NCBI RefSeq assembly: GCF_030347995.1
Contig: NZ_JAQIBC010000005.1
Span: 1 to 64,000, forward strand
DNA from: Sulfurovum xiamenensis
Lineage (GTDB): Bacteria > Campylobacterota > Campylobacteria > Campylobacterales > Sulfurovaceae
Reading direction: 5' to 3'
DNA length: 64,000 bases
In this document: positions 25,436-38,438 of the stretch, one piece after another
Layout of the letters: each line of letters begins with the position of its first letter
Numbering within the stretch: the stretch's first letter is position 1
The notes under the pieces: generated by a model
What the model was told of the DNA's origin: nothing
The model's input: only the letters and a program-made list of their open reading frames with translations
The model's database searches: none
Program-made: the position numbers and the translations under genes

Positions 25436-26046
25436 GACTAGTGAGCCAAGTGATCATCAGCAGTAATATCAATGACACGGTGATCCAGCTCGAAGGGCTA
25501 CAACAAAATGAACGTTTTGTGAAGATCATCAAAGAGGATAATTTTTTAGTCGAAGATGCAAAACTTGCGATAGAAAAGGCGTATATGGCCAGTGATGAGA
25601 CCACCGTCATTATCCTTGCTGCCAAAACATTTTCCCCTGTGGTACAGAACAAACTTTTAAAAGTGATAGAAGAACCCCCACCCAAAAAAGAGTTTATTCT
25701 TATTACACCGAACAAAGCTACGATCCTGGATACCATTCGTTCACGTTTACCTATTACGATGCATTCTTCGTATACAGAAGAGGAAGCGCTGGAGTTGGAT
25801 CTATCTCACCTCTCTTTGGCTACGGTATATGATTTTGTACAAACCCATAAACGTACAGATGCCAAGGCAATGAAATCGCTTGTGGAACGTATCAGCAAAG
25901 ATGCTATCTATTCACAGGCATATAACCTGGATGAAAAAACGTTAAATCTTTTTTCGAATGCTTTTATTGCTTTGGATATAGGATCACCGCCACCATTTGT
26001 ACTTAATACCCTGCTTTTGAAACTTCTGGCTCGAAAAAAACGGTAA
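25432..26046 (+). CDS. holB: DNA polymerase III subunit delta' (short form)
   Basis: 204 residues, much shorter than the E. coli protein, as is usual in this phylum. It contains SQVIISSNINDTVIQLEG, KLAIEKAYMASDETTVIILAAKTFSPVVQNKLLKVIEEPPPKKEFILITPN (the clamp-loader sensor region with VIEEPP) and TIRSRLPI with the SRC-like SRL motif. The P-loop is not seen, consistent with delta' being a non-ATPase clamp-loader subunit. ATG overlaps the hobA stop (ATGA). Confidence 0.88.
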   Translation: MRLVSQVIISSNINDTVIQLEGLQQNERFVKIIKEDNFLVEDAKLAIEKAYMASDETTVIILAAKTFSPVVQNKLLKVIEEPPPKKEFILITPNKATILDTIRSRLPITMHSSYTEEEALELDLSHLSLATVYDFVQTHKRTDAKAMKSLVERISKDAIYSQAYNLDEKTLNLFSNAFIALDIGSPPPFVLNTLLLKLLARKKR

Positions 26047-26074
26047 AATATACTAAGACTCTAAAGGGGCTTCT

Positions 26075-27214
26075 ATGAAAATATATCAACTTGGACATAT
26101 CACAGATAAAAAAGCAGCCCTTAAAGCATTGAATGTAGAGAGCGGTGGTATCAGTATCATGGCAAAGAAGATGGAACTGCTCCATTTCTTTATCAAAGAC
26201 CTTAAAACACCCGCTGCAAATATACTCAAACAGGATGCCCTTAGCATAGGTGCAGAGCTTGCTGTACCTGGTGGGGTCATACTCTGTGAAAAACCTACCT
26301 ATGACTGTATTCTTATGGGAACGAGAAAACATATGGAACTCCTCTCTAAAAAAGAGTTGGCACAGCCTTTTGGACTTAAAACGATCGCTATGGAATTGAA
26401 GAAATTTCTTGCTGTAAAAACCTATCCCACACAGATCATGGGTGTGATCAATGCCAATGATGACAGTTTCTTTTCTGGAAGCAGGTTCAAGGCTGAAGAT
26501 GCCATAAAGCAGATCAAAGAGATGATAGAGAGTGGTGCAGATATCATTGATATAGGTGCTGTATCTTCCCGCCCGGGGGCAGATGAGGTAAGTGCAGAAG
26601 AAGAGTTGGCACGTATCAAACCTGTTTGTGATATCATCAAAGCTGAAAAGCTGTATAAAAAAGCAACGTTTTCTGTGGACAGTTATACACCTGATGTTGT
26701 AGCGTATGCACTGGATAGTGGATTTACGATTATCAACGATATTACAGGAGCAAGTGATGATGCTATCGTCGATCTTGCAGTGAAGTATGATGCCAGACTA
26801 TGCATCATGCACATGAAAGGCACACCAAAGACCATGCAAAAAGACCCATATTATGATGATGTCATGGTGGAGGTCAGTGATTTTTTTGAGGCGCGTATCG
26901 CGAAATGTGAAGGTTTAGGGCTTGTCAGAGAAAATATCATCTTGGATGTAGGGATAGGCTTTGGTAAGGCCTTGGAACATAATCTGACCCTGATCAAGAA
27001 CATGGCGCATTTTAAAATATTCGGCTGTGAAGTGCTTGTAGGTGCAAGCAGAAAATCAATAATCAACAAAATTAGTACTTCTACTACTGAAGAGCGTTTG
27101 CCAGGTACCTTAGCGATCCATTTGAAAGCGGTTGAGAACGGGGCTTCTATCGTGCGTTGTCATGATGTTGCCGAACATCAACAGGCTTTAGCAGTTTTGA
27201 GAGCGATGCTGTAA
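26075..27214 (+). CDS. folP: Dihydropteroate synthase
   Basis: DHPS joins p-aminobenzoate to the pterin diphosphate in folate synthesis. At 379 residues it has about 110 extra N-terminal residues (KIYQLGHITDKKAAL...), the form found in Campylobacterota. The core starts QIMGVINANDDSFFSGSRF, where the usual NVTPDSF is changed to NANDDSF. It continues with DIGAVSSRPGADEVS, FSVDSY, INDITG, CIMHMKGTP, LDVGIGFGK and GASRKS. GGGGCTT lies near the ATG. It follows holB by 28 bp. Confidence 0.93.
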   Translation: MKIYQLGHITDKKAALKALNVESGGISIMAKKMELLHFFIKDLKTPAANILKQDALSIGAELAVPGGVILCEKPTYDCILMGTRKHMELLSKKELAQPFGLKTIAMELKKFLAVKTYPTQIMGVINANDDSFFSGSRFKAEDAIKQIKEMIESGADIIDIGAVSSRPGADEVSAEEELARIKPVCDIIKAEKLYKKATFSVDSYTPDVVAYALDSGFTIINDITGASDDAIVDLAVKYDARLCIMHMKGTPKTMQKDPYYDDVMVEVSDFFEARIAKCEGLGLVRENIILDVGIGFGKALEHNLTLIKNMAHFKIFGCEVLVGASRKSIINKISTSTTEERLPGTLAIHLKAVENGASIVRCHDVAEHQQALAVLRAML

Positions 27215-27217
27215 ATC

Positions 27218-30524
<3,307 letters not shown>

Positions 30525-30526
30525 CG

Positions 30527-31345
30527 TTGTCTTTGCGAAATCAGATCAAGCATATCGCCATAGGCTCATTTGACGGTATACATCTTGGACATCAGGCGCT
30601 TATAGATAAGGTAGATGCACTGGTGATCATAGAGAGAAATACCGGTTACTTGACACCGGGATACAAACGTTCACTTTTTACTTCTAAAGCATGCTGCTTT
30701 TACCATTTTGACAAGATAAAATCATTGACACCTGAAGCATTTGTCCATAAACTGGAAGCTGATTTTCCTGCACTCGAAACGATCGTAGTGGGGTATGATT
30801 TTCATTTTGGCAAAGATAAAGCAGGGAATGCGCAGATGATGAAAACACTGACGAATAAAGATATCTCCATCGTTAAACAGGTCACACTTGGGGAGACACC
30901 GGTACACTCCCGTATCATCAAAACGTATCTGCGTGAAGGAAAGATCGAACTGGCAAATCAATTACTGGGTAGAACCTATTATATAGAAGGCAGGGTGGTG
31001 CCAGGACAGGGACTGGGTAAAAAAGAGTTGGTTCCCACGATCAATTTGCATGTACAAGAGTATCAACTCCCAATGGAAGGTGTCTATGCCACACGTACCT
31101 GTATTGATGGTCAATGGTTGGACTCTGTAAGCTTTTTGGGGCATCGTGTGACAACAGATGACTCCTATGCCGTAGAGACACATATCTTAGAACAAGAGAT
31201 CGGTGAAGTAAGTGGAGAAGTTGCACTGGAATTTGTAGACTTTATCCGTATGAATCAAAAGTTTGATAGTTTAGATGCCCTGAGGGAACAAATTCTTGAT
31301 GATATCACGGCAGCAAAAAAGAGATTATCATCAAATGAGATCTAG
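30527..31345 (+). CDS. ribF: Bifunctional riboflavin kinase/FAD synthetase
   Basis: RibF makes FMN and FAD. 272 residues: the N-terminal adenylyltransferase part starts IAIGSFDGIHLGHQALI (HxGH motif) and contains VVGYDFHFGKDKAGNAQMM and HSRIIKTYLREGKIELANQLLGR. The C-terminal kinase part has GRVVPGQGLGKKELVPTINL (PTxN-type motif). It starts at TTG with AAGGAG eight bases upstream. It is followed convergently, 33 bp on, by the GGDEF gene. Confidence 0.92.
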   Translation: MSLRNQIKHIAIGSFDGIHLGHQALIDKVDALVIIERNTGYLTPGYKRSLFTSKACCFYHFDKIKSLTPEAFVHKLEADFPALETIVVGYDFHFGKDKAGNAQMMKTLTNKDISIVKQVTLGETPVHSRIIKTYLREGKIELANQLLGRTYYIEGRVVPGQGLGKKELVPTINLHVQEYQLPMEGVYATRTCIDGQWLDSVSFLGHRVTTDDSYAVETHILEQEIGEVSGEVALEFVDFIRMNQKFDSLDALREQILDDITAAKKRLSSNEI

Positions 31346-31378
31346 AGAGGTTTGACCGATAATCTTTTTTAAAATTGC

Positions 31379-33223
31379 CTACGTAGTGTAGTGTATGTCT
31401 GCCTCATCCATGTTGTTATATTTTTTAAGACAATAAAGATCCGGATCTGGCTGAGAATACTCTATACGATTTTTACCACTGTTCTTTGCTTTGTACATTG
31501 CTGAATCAGCAGATTTTATCAAGTCTTCTGGTGTGACACCGTCATCGGGATAGATGGATGCACCGATACTCATCCCTATGGAGATCGTATTTCCTTCGAT
31601 GACACAAGGTGTATGTGTCAGTGCATTGATCCTACTTAAAATTTCGTTCAGATATTCAAAACTATGTAACTCTTCAACAAGGATGACAAATTCATCCCCG
31701 CCGAAACGACATATGGTATCCTCTTTTCTTAAGATCCCTTGGAGCGCACTTCCTACTCTTTTGAGTATCTCATCACCTATAGTATGACCAAAAGTATCAT
31801 TGATCGGTTTAAAATTATCCAAGTCACAAAATATAAGACTGATACATTTCTTGAACCGGTCTGCGTGGTTGATCGCATGTTCCAATCTATCATTGAATAA
31901 GAGTCGGTTGGATAGACCGGTAAGGGGATCATGTGTGGCTAAGTAGGCATGGTCATGTGCATCTTTTCGCTGGTGTGTGACATCGGAAAAGATGCCGATA
32001 AAATTTTCGATCTTACCCTGAGCATTTTTGATCGTATTGATACTGAGCCACTCAATATAGATCTCACCGTTTTTTTTACGATTGGTGATCTCTCCTTGCC
32101 AGTATCCATTCTCAGACAATTGGTTCCATATTTTCTGGTAAAAGTGATTATCGTGTTTCCCGGATTTGAGGATCTTGGGATCTTTACCCAGCACATTCTC
32201 CAGTGAATAACCTGTTATATCGACAAATGCATCATTCACATGTAGAATACGGTTATTGCTGTCTGTGATCAAGACACCATCCATGGTGTGTTCATAGACT
32301 GCGGAAGACATTTCAAGTGATTTGAGGTTGTTTCTGTTATTTATAGCCGCGCCGATGATGGATGCAGCAGTACTGAGCATTTCAACATTGGTGGATTCGA
32401 GTGTTTCCTTGTGCTCATCTCCAATACCAAGAAAACCCCACCATTTATCTTGTACAAAGATAGGCAATATGAGCAGAGAATTGATCTTAAAGAGGTCCAA
32501 GAGTTTCTTTTTTGACTTGTCATAATCCTCTCTGCTTCCATTGATAGAGAGATTTTTCTCTAATTGGTTCTTCCAACGCATGAAATAGTGTTTACGGTAG
32601 TGGATACGTTTTTTACTTTTTGCCTCAGGGTTATCATTGATATAGAGAAGTTTTTGTGCTGAAAGGTTATTTTCATCCTCCTCATTTTGGTAGATAAATA
32701 TGGATGACATGTCAGAAGCTTCTTTAAGATTCTGCATCTCTTTTTTGAGTGCTTGCATCCAATCTGATTGTTGTAAAAAGTTATGTGACATCTCATTGAT
32801 GGCATGAAGTATATTTTGTTGTCTCTGAATCTCTCGGTTACTACGTCTTTTCTCTATGACATCATCATAAAGGCTTTGTATGGTCTTGGAAAAGCTTTTA
32901 GAGGCAAACGGCTTGGAAAGGAACTGATTCACTCCAAGCTCGATCGCTTTAAGGAGAATATCACGTTTTTCAAAGTCTGTAAAGATGGCTATCTTCACAT
33001 GTTCATCTTCTTTTCTTATCTCTTCAACCATCTCCAGGCCATTCATATGCGGCATGTTGATATCAGAGAGAATAATATCCGGTTGATGTGTCTGATAGAG
33101 TTCAAGTCCCTCTAGTCCATTGGATGCCGTGAGTATATGATCTGTATACCCATATAACATATGGTTAAGTATAGAGGTAGTAGTTTTGTCATCATCTACA
33201 ATAAGTATAGTTAATTTTTCCAT
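31379..33223 (-). CDS. Response regulator diguanylate cyclase (REC-GAF-PAS-GGDEF)
   Basis: 614 residues. REC domain 1-122 (LTILIVDDDKTT, ILSDINMPHMNG acceptor Asp, FLSKPF). A GAF-like region follows (about 145-300: LLILPIFVQDKWWGFLGIGD), then a PAS domain with PAC (305-425: DGVLITDSNNRILHVNDAFVDITGYS) and a GGDEF domain (430-590) with the intact active-site motif CRFGGDEFVILVEE and SIGMSIGASIYPDDG. No EAL domain. It should make cyclic di-GMP when phosphorylated or when GAF/PAS ligands bind. It interrupts the usual ribF-cmoA adjacency, probably by insertion. No kinase partner adjoins. Confidence 0.93.
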   Translation of the reverse strand: MEKLTILIVDDDKTTTSILNHMLYGYTDHILTASNGLEGLELYQTHQPDIILSDINMPHMNGLEMVEEIRKEDEHVKIAIFTDFEKRDILLKAIELGVNQFLSKPFASKSFSKTIQSLYDDVIEKRRSNREIQRQQNILHAINEMSHNFLQQSDWMQALKKEMQNLKEASDMSSIFIYQNEEDENNLSAQKLLYINDNPEAKSKKRIHYRKHYFMRWKNQLEKNLSINGSREDYDKSKKKLLDLFKINSLLILPIFVQDKWWGFLGIGDEHKETLESTNVEMLSTAASIIGAAINNRNNLKSLEMSSAVYEHTMDGVLITDSNNRILHVNDAFVDITGYSLENVLGKDPKILKSGKHDNHFYQKIWNQLSENGYWQGEITNRKKNGEIYIEWLSINTIKNAQGKIENFIGIFSDVTHQRKDAHDHAYLATHDPLTGLSNRLLFNDRLEHAINHADRFKKCISLIFCDLDNFKPINDTFGHTIGDEILKRVGSALQGILRKEDTICRFGGDEFVILVEELHSFEYLNEILSRINALTHTPCVIEGNTISIGMSIGASIYPDDGVTPEDLIKSADSAMYKAKNSGKNRIEYSQPDPDLYCLKKYNNMDEADIHYTT

Positions 33224-33369
33224 ATTTTTAATTCTAATCCCTTGTTTCTAATTCTAATAGAAAAAGCTTTGATTTTGATAAAAAAACATGAGAAAGTATA
33301 TTTTATGCTTCAACTGATTTAGACTACTCTTTGAATATAATGATAAAAATAAATTGTAAAGAAAAAGTA

Positions 33370-34077
33370 ATGCAAGATAAAGTGTTTAATAAGCCTATAG
33401 AAAAAAAATTTGAATTTGATGAAGCAGTCGCGTCTGTGTTCGATGATATGTTGAGCCGTTCCGTGCCTTTTTATGATGAAGTACGCAAGTTGATCATCTC
33501 TTTGATACTTGCAGAACAAAAAGAGGGTAAAAAAGTGCTTGATCTTGGTTCTTCTACCGCGAAGTTCCTACTCGATCTTCACAGTAAAATGGATGTCAAG
33601 ATGCAACTCAAAGGTTTGGATAATTCACAGGCGATGTTAAATAGGGCAGAGCAAAAATGTCAGGCTTTCGGTGCAAACATAGAGTTGGAATTGGCTGATA
33701 TGCTGACCTATGACTACCAAGAAGAAGATATCATAGTGGCAAACTATACGTTACAGTTCATCCGGCCTATGCAGCGTGTTGAACTTATAAAGAAGTTGTA
33801 TCAAGGATTAAACGAAGATGGGATGTTCATTTTTTCTGAGAAAGTGGTTTTTGAAGATAAAAAGCTTGACAAGGAGCTCATCGATATCTATTATGAGTAT
33901 AAAAAAGGGCAGGGATACAGTGACTATGAGATCGCACAAAAGCGCGAAGCGCTGGAGAATGTACTGATCCCTTTCACCATCAAAGAGAATATCCAGATGT
34001 GCAGGGATGCAGGATTTAAGCGTATTGAAACGATCTTTCAATGGGCAAATTTTGTGACCTTTGTTGCAAAAAAGTAA
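33370..34077 (+). CDS. cmoA: Carboxy-S-adenosyl-L-methionine synthase
   Basis: CmoA converts SAM and prephenate to carboxy-SAM for wobble-uridine modification of tRNA (cmo5U). About 235 residues from the ATG at 33370 (in-frame ATGs at 33331 and 33340 give extra residues unlike the family). Features: [79 protein letters not shown] and SEKVVFED. The gene's last 110 bp and its downstream hairpin are duplicated immediately 3'. ribF lies upstream beyond the GGDEF gene. Confidence 0.93.
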   Translation: MQDKVFNKPIEKKFEFDEAVASVFDDMLSRSVPFYDEVRKLIISLILAEQKEGKKVLDLGSSTAKFLLDLHSKMDVKMQLKGLDNSQAMLNRAEQKCQAFGANIELELADMLTYDYQEEDIIVANYTLQFIRPMQRVELIKKLYQGLNEDGMFIFSEKVVFEDKKLDKELIDIYYEYKKGQGYSDYEIAQKREALENVLIPFTIKENIQMCRDAGFKRIETIFQWANFVTFVAKK

Positions 34078-34134
34078 ATCTTATTCTAATGATAAAGTGA
34101 AGTTATTCACATCTTTCTCACCTTTGTGAGTAAC
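33961..34134 (+). repeat. Tandem duplication, unit 1 (cmoA 3' end plus terminator)
   Basis: This unit spans the last 117 bp of cmoA and the hairpin GTTATTCAC / GTGAGTAAC (34102-34134). It is repeated with moderate divergence at 34139-34305. Confidence 0.8.
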
Positions 34135-34138
34135 GTAA

Positions 34139-34305
34139 GTACTTTTACCCTTTAAAGAGAGCATCAGATGTGAAAGGATGCAGGGTTGAGGCGTATTGAA
34201 ACGATCTTTCAATGGGCAAATTTTGTAACCTTTATTATAAAAAAGTAAATCTTATTCTGATCATAAAGTAAAGTTATTCACTCTTCTTTCACCCCTGTGA
34301 ATAAC
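34139..34305 (+). pseudogene. Duplicated cmoA 3' fragment (unit 2)
   Basis: The stretch from GGATGCAGG through GCGTATTGAAACGATCTTTC and AATGGGCAAATTTTGT to the stop codon context AAAAAAGTAAATCTTATTCT is a near copy of the cmoA end. Small changes and deletions, and no start codon, leave it as a fragment. The 288-bp cmoA to DAHP-synthase gap is otherwise empty. Confidence 0.75.
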
Positions 34306-34320
34306 TTGATTCCTTTTTTT
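34273..34320 (+). terminator. Terminator closing the duplicated unit
   Basis: GTTATTCAC (34273-34281) pairs with GTGAATAAC (34297-34305), followed by TTGATTCCTTTTTTTC. Stem plus T-run ahead of the DAHP synthase gene fits an intrinsic terminator. Confidence 0.6.
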
Positions 34321-34366
34321 CATTTTTTTTAGCTATAATCGTCCAATTTATTTTTAAGGATATACT

Positions 34367-35713
34367 ATGAGTTGGACACCAGGCAGTTGGAGAAATTTTC
34401 CCATAAAGCAACAACCAACATATCAAGACCAAGAACTTCTTAAAAAAGTAGAAGCTGAATTAAGTTCTTATCCACCACTTATTTTTGCAGGTGAGGCAAG
34501 AGACTTGAAAGAGAAACTGGCAAAAGCTGGACGCGGGGAAGCATTTTTACTCCAAGGCGGAGATTGTGCAGAGAGCTTTTCTGACTTTAATGCAAAAAAT
34601 ATTAAAAATCTTTTTAGGCTGATGCTTCAGATGAACATGGTTTTGATGTATGGTACAGGTAAGCCAGTGGTCAAAGTAGGACGTATTGCCGGACAATTTG
34701 CAAAACCGAGATCCTCTGATTTTGAAGAGATTGATGGTGTTAAGTTACCAAGCTACCGTGGGGATATCATTAATAGTATCGAGTTTACTGAAGCAGCAAG
34801 GGTACCGAATCCTAAAAATATGCTAAAAGCCTATAATCAGTCTGCTGCGACACTGAATCTTGTGCGTGCGTTTGCAAGAGGCGGTTTGGCAGATCTTACT
34901 AAAGTACACCAATGGAACCTTGAGTTTATTAGAGACAATCCGCTTGGAAAGCGTTATGATGCGCTCAGTACTAAAATCGACCATGCAATGAAGTTTATGG
35001 CAGCCTGTGGACTGAATAGTGATACAATGCCACAACTACACCAAACCACACTCTATACATCACATGAAGCATTGCTTCTTAACTATGAAGAGGCATTGAC
35101 CAGACAAGACTCTGAGACCGGTGAATGGTATGACTGTTCAGCCCATATGCTATGGATAGGTGATAGAACAAGAGATCTCAATGAAGCACATATCGAATAC
35201 TTTAGAGGGATCAAAAACCCTATCGGCTGTAAAGTTGGTCCAACGATGGGAGAAGATGAACTTATCGAGCTTATTGATGCATTGAACCCGGATAACGAAG
35301 AGGGAAGATTGAACCTTATCGTACGTATGGGTGCCAGTAAGATCAGAGAGTATTTCCCTAAATTACTTAAGCGTGTAAGAGATGAAGGGAAAAATGTTGT
35401 ATGGTCTTGCGATCCTATGCATGGAAATGTTGAAAAGAGTTCAACTGGGTTCAAAACCAGGGATTTTGATAACATTCTTTCTGAAGTAGAACAGTTCGTG
35501 GCTATTCATAAAGAGATGGGTACTGTCGCTGCAGGTATACACTTGGAGATGACGGGAAATGATGTGACTGAGTGTACAGGTAGTACATCGTGTGCCATTA
35601 CGGATGAAGGACTTGCAAGCCGTTACCATACCCAGTGTGACCCTAGACTGAATGCATCTCAAGCCTTGGAGCTTGCATTTATGCTTTCACATAAAGATGA
35701 CGACTCTGAATAG
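34367..35713 (+). CDS. 3-Deoxy-7-phosphoheptulonate synthase, class II
   Basis: DAHP synthase joins phosphoenolpyruvate and erythrose-4-phosphate, the entry to aromatic amino-acid synthesis. 448 residues fit the plant-like class II enzymes: [19 protein letters not shown] at the start, [12 protein letters not shown] (metal Cys), [56 protein letters not shown] (metal His) and [14 protein letters not shown]. aroE and trpE of the same pathway lie on the opposite strand 2-4 kb away. It ends one base before the stop of the convergent kinase gene. Confidence 0.95.
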   Translation: MSWTPGSWRNFPIKQQPTYQDQELLKKVEAELSSYPPLIFAGEARDLKEKLAKAGRGEAFLLQGGDCAESFSDFNAKNIKNLFRLMLQMNMVLMYGTGKPVVKVGRIAGQFAKPRSSDFEEIDGVKLPSYRGDIINSIEFTEAARVPNPKNMLKAYNQSAATLNLVRAFARGGLADLTKVHQWNLEFIRDNPLGKRYDALSTKIDHAMKFMAACGLNSDTMPQLHQTTLYTSHEALLLNYEEALTRQDSETGEWYDCSAHMLWIGDRTRDLNEAHIEYFRGIKNPIGCKVGPTMGEDELIELIDALNPDNEEGRLNLIVRMGASKIREYFPKLLKRVRDEGKNVVWSCDPMHGNVEKSSTGFKTRDFDNILSEVEQFVAIHKEMGTVAAGIHLEMTGNDVTECTGSTSCAITDEGLASRYHTQCDPRLNASQALELAFMLSHKDDDSE

Positions 35714-35714
35714 G

Positions 35715-36905
35715 CTATACCAGTGTGAAGATGTTTTCTCCATCTTCATGCTGATAGTGTAACTCCATTTGATGAATATCCAAAATACTCTTTACAATAT
35801 AGAGTCCTAACCCTAATCCTTTTTTAGAGGCATGGAAAGGTTTGAAATAATTTTCTAACGGCTCTGGCAACGCTTCACCTTTATTCCTGATTGTCAGTTT
35901 GTTGTCATTTATGGTCACGGTAATATATTTGTCCGTACTGTATTTTATACCGTTATCAAGAAGGTTCTTGATCACAAGTGTGAAAAGTTCAAAATCAACC
36001 GATAGACTATAATCTTTTTCAATGTTCGTTGTGATAAGACGTTTTGGGTTCTCTATCATCAGCATATCTTCACTGGCTTCAAGCAGGTCGCTCATCTTGT
36101 AAGGTTTGATCGTCAGTTCAAAGTTCTTGGAAGTGATCTGCTCGATCTTTGCAAATTCATCGATAAGAAGGTTCAGTCTTTCAAAGATACTGTGCATACG
36201 GGCTTTATTTTTCTCATCCTCAAGCATTTCACTGACAAGACGCCCTTTGGCGATAGGTGTTTTAAGCTCATGCATGATGGCACGTAAAAAGAGTTGGCGG
36301 GAATGCAGAAGTTCACGTATCATGGTAACGGCATGATCAAATTCATTCGCTACCTCGGCTATCTCATCTTTCTTATCACTTTTACACTCTATATCCAGGT
36401 TACCTTTAGAGAAGGTCTTGATCTGGCTTTTGAGTGCGGAAAGCGGTTGTAAACTTTTCATGATCCACAGATATAAAAAGATAATGAGAAGAAAGACAGT
36501 GGAGAAAATGAGGACACGTTTAATCGGGAACTGTGGTTTATTCTTGTTTTCAAGTATCAGTTTAAATCGATCATTGTTGATGATGATGATACGCTTTAAA
36601 TGGAAGGTGTCTACGGCATAACGTTTAAGTTCACCTTTCTCTTTGAAAAAACGTTCTATCTGAACGACCATGCCTTTATCTGTAATGAGTGACACATTCT
36701 GTGCCTCAAGATAGGCTTCATCGATCTTCCCGTATTTTAGATAATAGGTATAAAGATAATGGGAAATGGCCTGTTCTTGTGCAATATTCCTCTCTTCTAT
36801 CATTGCATGGTCATATTTGATAGAAAAGATAAACAGTGCACCCAACAGAAGTAAAGTAACAGAAAATACCAGTCTTATTTTACTGCGTAATGATGTGATG
36901 ATCAT
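35715..36905 (-). CDS. Sensor histidine kinase (ArsS-like)
   Basis: 396 residues with two membrane helices (about 9-28 and 126-147) flanking a small periplasmic domain, then HAMP (148-205), a dimerisation/phosphoacceptor region (FLRAIMHELKTPIAKGRLVSEML) and a HATPase (LDNGIKYS, GLGLGLYIVKSIL). The H-box and the layout resemble the acid-response ArsS kinase of Helicobacter. It overlaps the regulator gene upstream by 4 bp. The signal is not predictable from the sequence. Confidence 0.88.
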   Translation of the reverse strand: MIITSLRSKIRLVFSVTLLLLGALFIFSIKYDHAMIEERNIAQEQAISHYLYTYYLKYGKIDEAYLEAQNVSLITDKGMVVQIERFFKEKGELKRYAVDTFHLKRIIIINNDRFKLILENKNKPQFPIKRVLIFSTVFLLIIFLYLWIMKSLQPLSALKSQIKTFSKGNLDIECKSDKKDEIAEVANEFDHAVTMIRELLHSRQLFLRAIMHELKTPIAKGRLVSEMLEDEKNKARMHSIFERLNLLIDEFAKIEQITSKNFELTIKPYKMSDLLEASEDMLMIENPKRLITTNIEKDYSLSVDFELFTLVIKNLLDNGIKYSTDKYITVTINDNKLTIRNKGEALPEPLENYFKPFHASKKGLGLGLYIVKSILDIHQMELHYQHEDGENIFTLV

Positions 36906-37555
36906 ACGAGTTTATATCCTACACCACGCACGGCCTGTATACGTTTGTTATCACCCAGTTTTGTACGTATCTTTGAGATAATGACATCCAGACTTTTCCC
37001 TTGTGAATCCATACTCATAGCCCTGGAAGTATTGATGATCTGTTCACGGGATTGTGTAATGCCTTGATGTTTTACCAGTAGGGAGAGGACTTCAAATTCA
37101 GCAGGTGTCAAAGAGAGTGCTTCTCCTTTAAAATAGATGGTATCCCCTTTCAGTTCAAAATCACTTTTAGGTGTGGCAATTTTGTTATGTTCTGATTTCG
37201 AGTAACGTCTAAGCAGTGAAGTGATACGTGCATACATCTCTTTGGGGTCATAGGGTTTAGGCAGGTAGTCATCGGCACCCAGTGCAAAACCCTCCACTTT
37301 GTCATTGATGTCCGAACGTGCGGATGAGATAATAATAGGAATATCATATTTTTCCACCACCTCTTTACAGACTTCAAGGCCATCCATCCCTGGAAGTGTA
37401 AGGTCCAAGATGAGTAGGTCGTATTTCTTCACACCGGCACTCAGACCAAGATAAGGATCTTCATAGTTCGTGACCTTGATATCATATTGTGCAAGATACT
37501 CCGTGAGTAGTTCTGCAAACTCTGTATCATCTTCAATCATTAAAATATTTATCAT
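36902..37555 (-). CDS. OmpR-family response regulator (ArsR/HP0166-like)
   Basis: 217 residues. REC domain 1-120 (NILMIEDDTEFAELL, LLILDLTLPGMDGLEV with the acceptor Asp, GADDYLPKPYDPKE), then a winged-helix DNA-binding domain (LTPAEFEVLSLLVKHQGITQSREQII, SLDVIISKIRTKLGDNKRIQAVRGVGYKLV). It is the partner of the kinase overlapping downstream. It is last but one in the minus-strand run after trpE and aroE. Confidence 0.92.
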   Translation of the reverse strand: MINILMIEDDTEFAELLTEYLAQYDIKVTNYEDPYLGLSAGVKKYDLLILDLTLPGMDGLEVCKEVVEKYDIPIIISSARSDINDKVEGFALGADDYLPKPYDPKEMYARITSLLRRYSKSEHNKIATPKSDFELKGDTIYFKGEALSLTPAEFEVLSLLVKHQGITQSREQIINTSRAMSMDSQGKSLDVIISKIRTKLGDNKRIQAVRGVGYKLV

Positions 37556-37624
37556 GGTTACCTCATAGTGTCTCTATATATTCTTATTTTAATGACTAAA
37601 GGTTAATTAAAGTCAAATGGCTTG

Positions 37625-38419
37625 TTAGAGTATAAATGCTTTTTGCATATATGGTTTGATCTCTTCAAAGCTAAAAGTATGGTCTGTAAAATACTCAAAA
37701 GCGATGATTCCCTGATAGAGCAGCATATCAGAACCGTCTTTTGTCGGTTTATTCTGGTTTTTTGCAAGTTTTAAAAAGGGTGTCTCTTTCCCATAGATCA
37801 CATCTACACAGGCTTTTGCGGTAGGTATCACTTTTTCAAGTATGTCAGATGGAGCCGGTAGTGCATCATCTTCAAGCCCGGCAGAAGTCATATTGATCAC
37901 TAGGTCATAGGGCTTTGGCCGGAAATCCTCAAAGGTATAGGTTTCAAATCCATTTTCTTTGAAATAGGTGAGCCTATCTCCACTGCGATTAAGAATGGTT
38001 ACCTCATAGCCAGCTTCTTTGAGGATGATAGAAGTAGACTTGGCTGTACCTCCCGCACCTAAAAAAAGGACGGTTTTGACATTTTCGAATTCAGATATGG
38101 CTTTTAAAAAACCTGGAGCATCTGTATTGTATCCATAGAGTTTTCCCTCTTTTTCAACGATGGTATTGACCGCACCCACTTTTTGGGCAAAAGGATCCAG
38201 TACATCACACGCAGCATAGGCATGCTCTTTATGAGGTACAGTGATGTTGATACCTTTGAGGCCAAGTGAAAAGAAGGTTTCTTTGAGCCTGCTCCCCTCT
38301 TCAAGTAGATAGCGGGCATAACATCCGTCAAACTTCAGCCCTTGAAACGAGAGGTTGTGCATCAGTGGGGATTTGGAGTGGGAAACTGGATTTCCAAAGA
38401 TGGCAAAGAGCTGTTTCAT
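37625..38419 (-). CDS. aroE: Shikimate dehydrogenase
   Basis: AroE reduces 3-dehydroshikimate with NADPH. 264 residues: FGNPVSHSKSPLMHNLSF (substrate Ser), GINITVPHKEHAY (catalytic Lys), GAVNTIVEKEGKLYGYNTDAPGF, LFLGAGGTAKSTSIILKEAG (NADP-binding) and DMLLYQGIIAFEYFT. It follows trpE by 19 bp, so two aromatic-pathway genes are co-oriented. Confidence 0.95.
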   Translation of the reverse strand: MKQLFAIFGNPVSHSKSPLMHNLSFQGLKFDGCYARYLLEEGSRLKETFFSLGLKGINITVPHKEHAYAACDVLDPFAQKVGAVNTIVEKEGKLYGYNTDAPGFLKAISEFENVKTVLFLGAGGTAKSTSIILKEAGYEVTILNRSGDRLTYFKENGFETYTFEDFRPKPYDLVINMTSAGLEDDALPAPSDILEKVIPTAKACVDVIYGKETPFLKLAKNQNKPTKDGSDMLLYQGIIAFEYFTDHTFSFEEIKPYMQKAFIL

Positions 38420-38438
38420 AGGGAGTTTTTACCCATCT

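Noticed and set aside
37556-37624. Promoter or operator between aroE and the ArsR-like regulator gene
   Set aside because: The 69-bp gap is AT-rich with no clear -10 or repeat that stands out from background.
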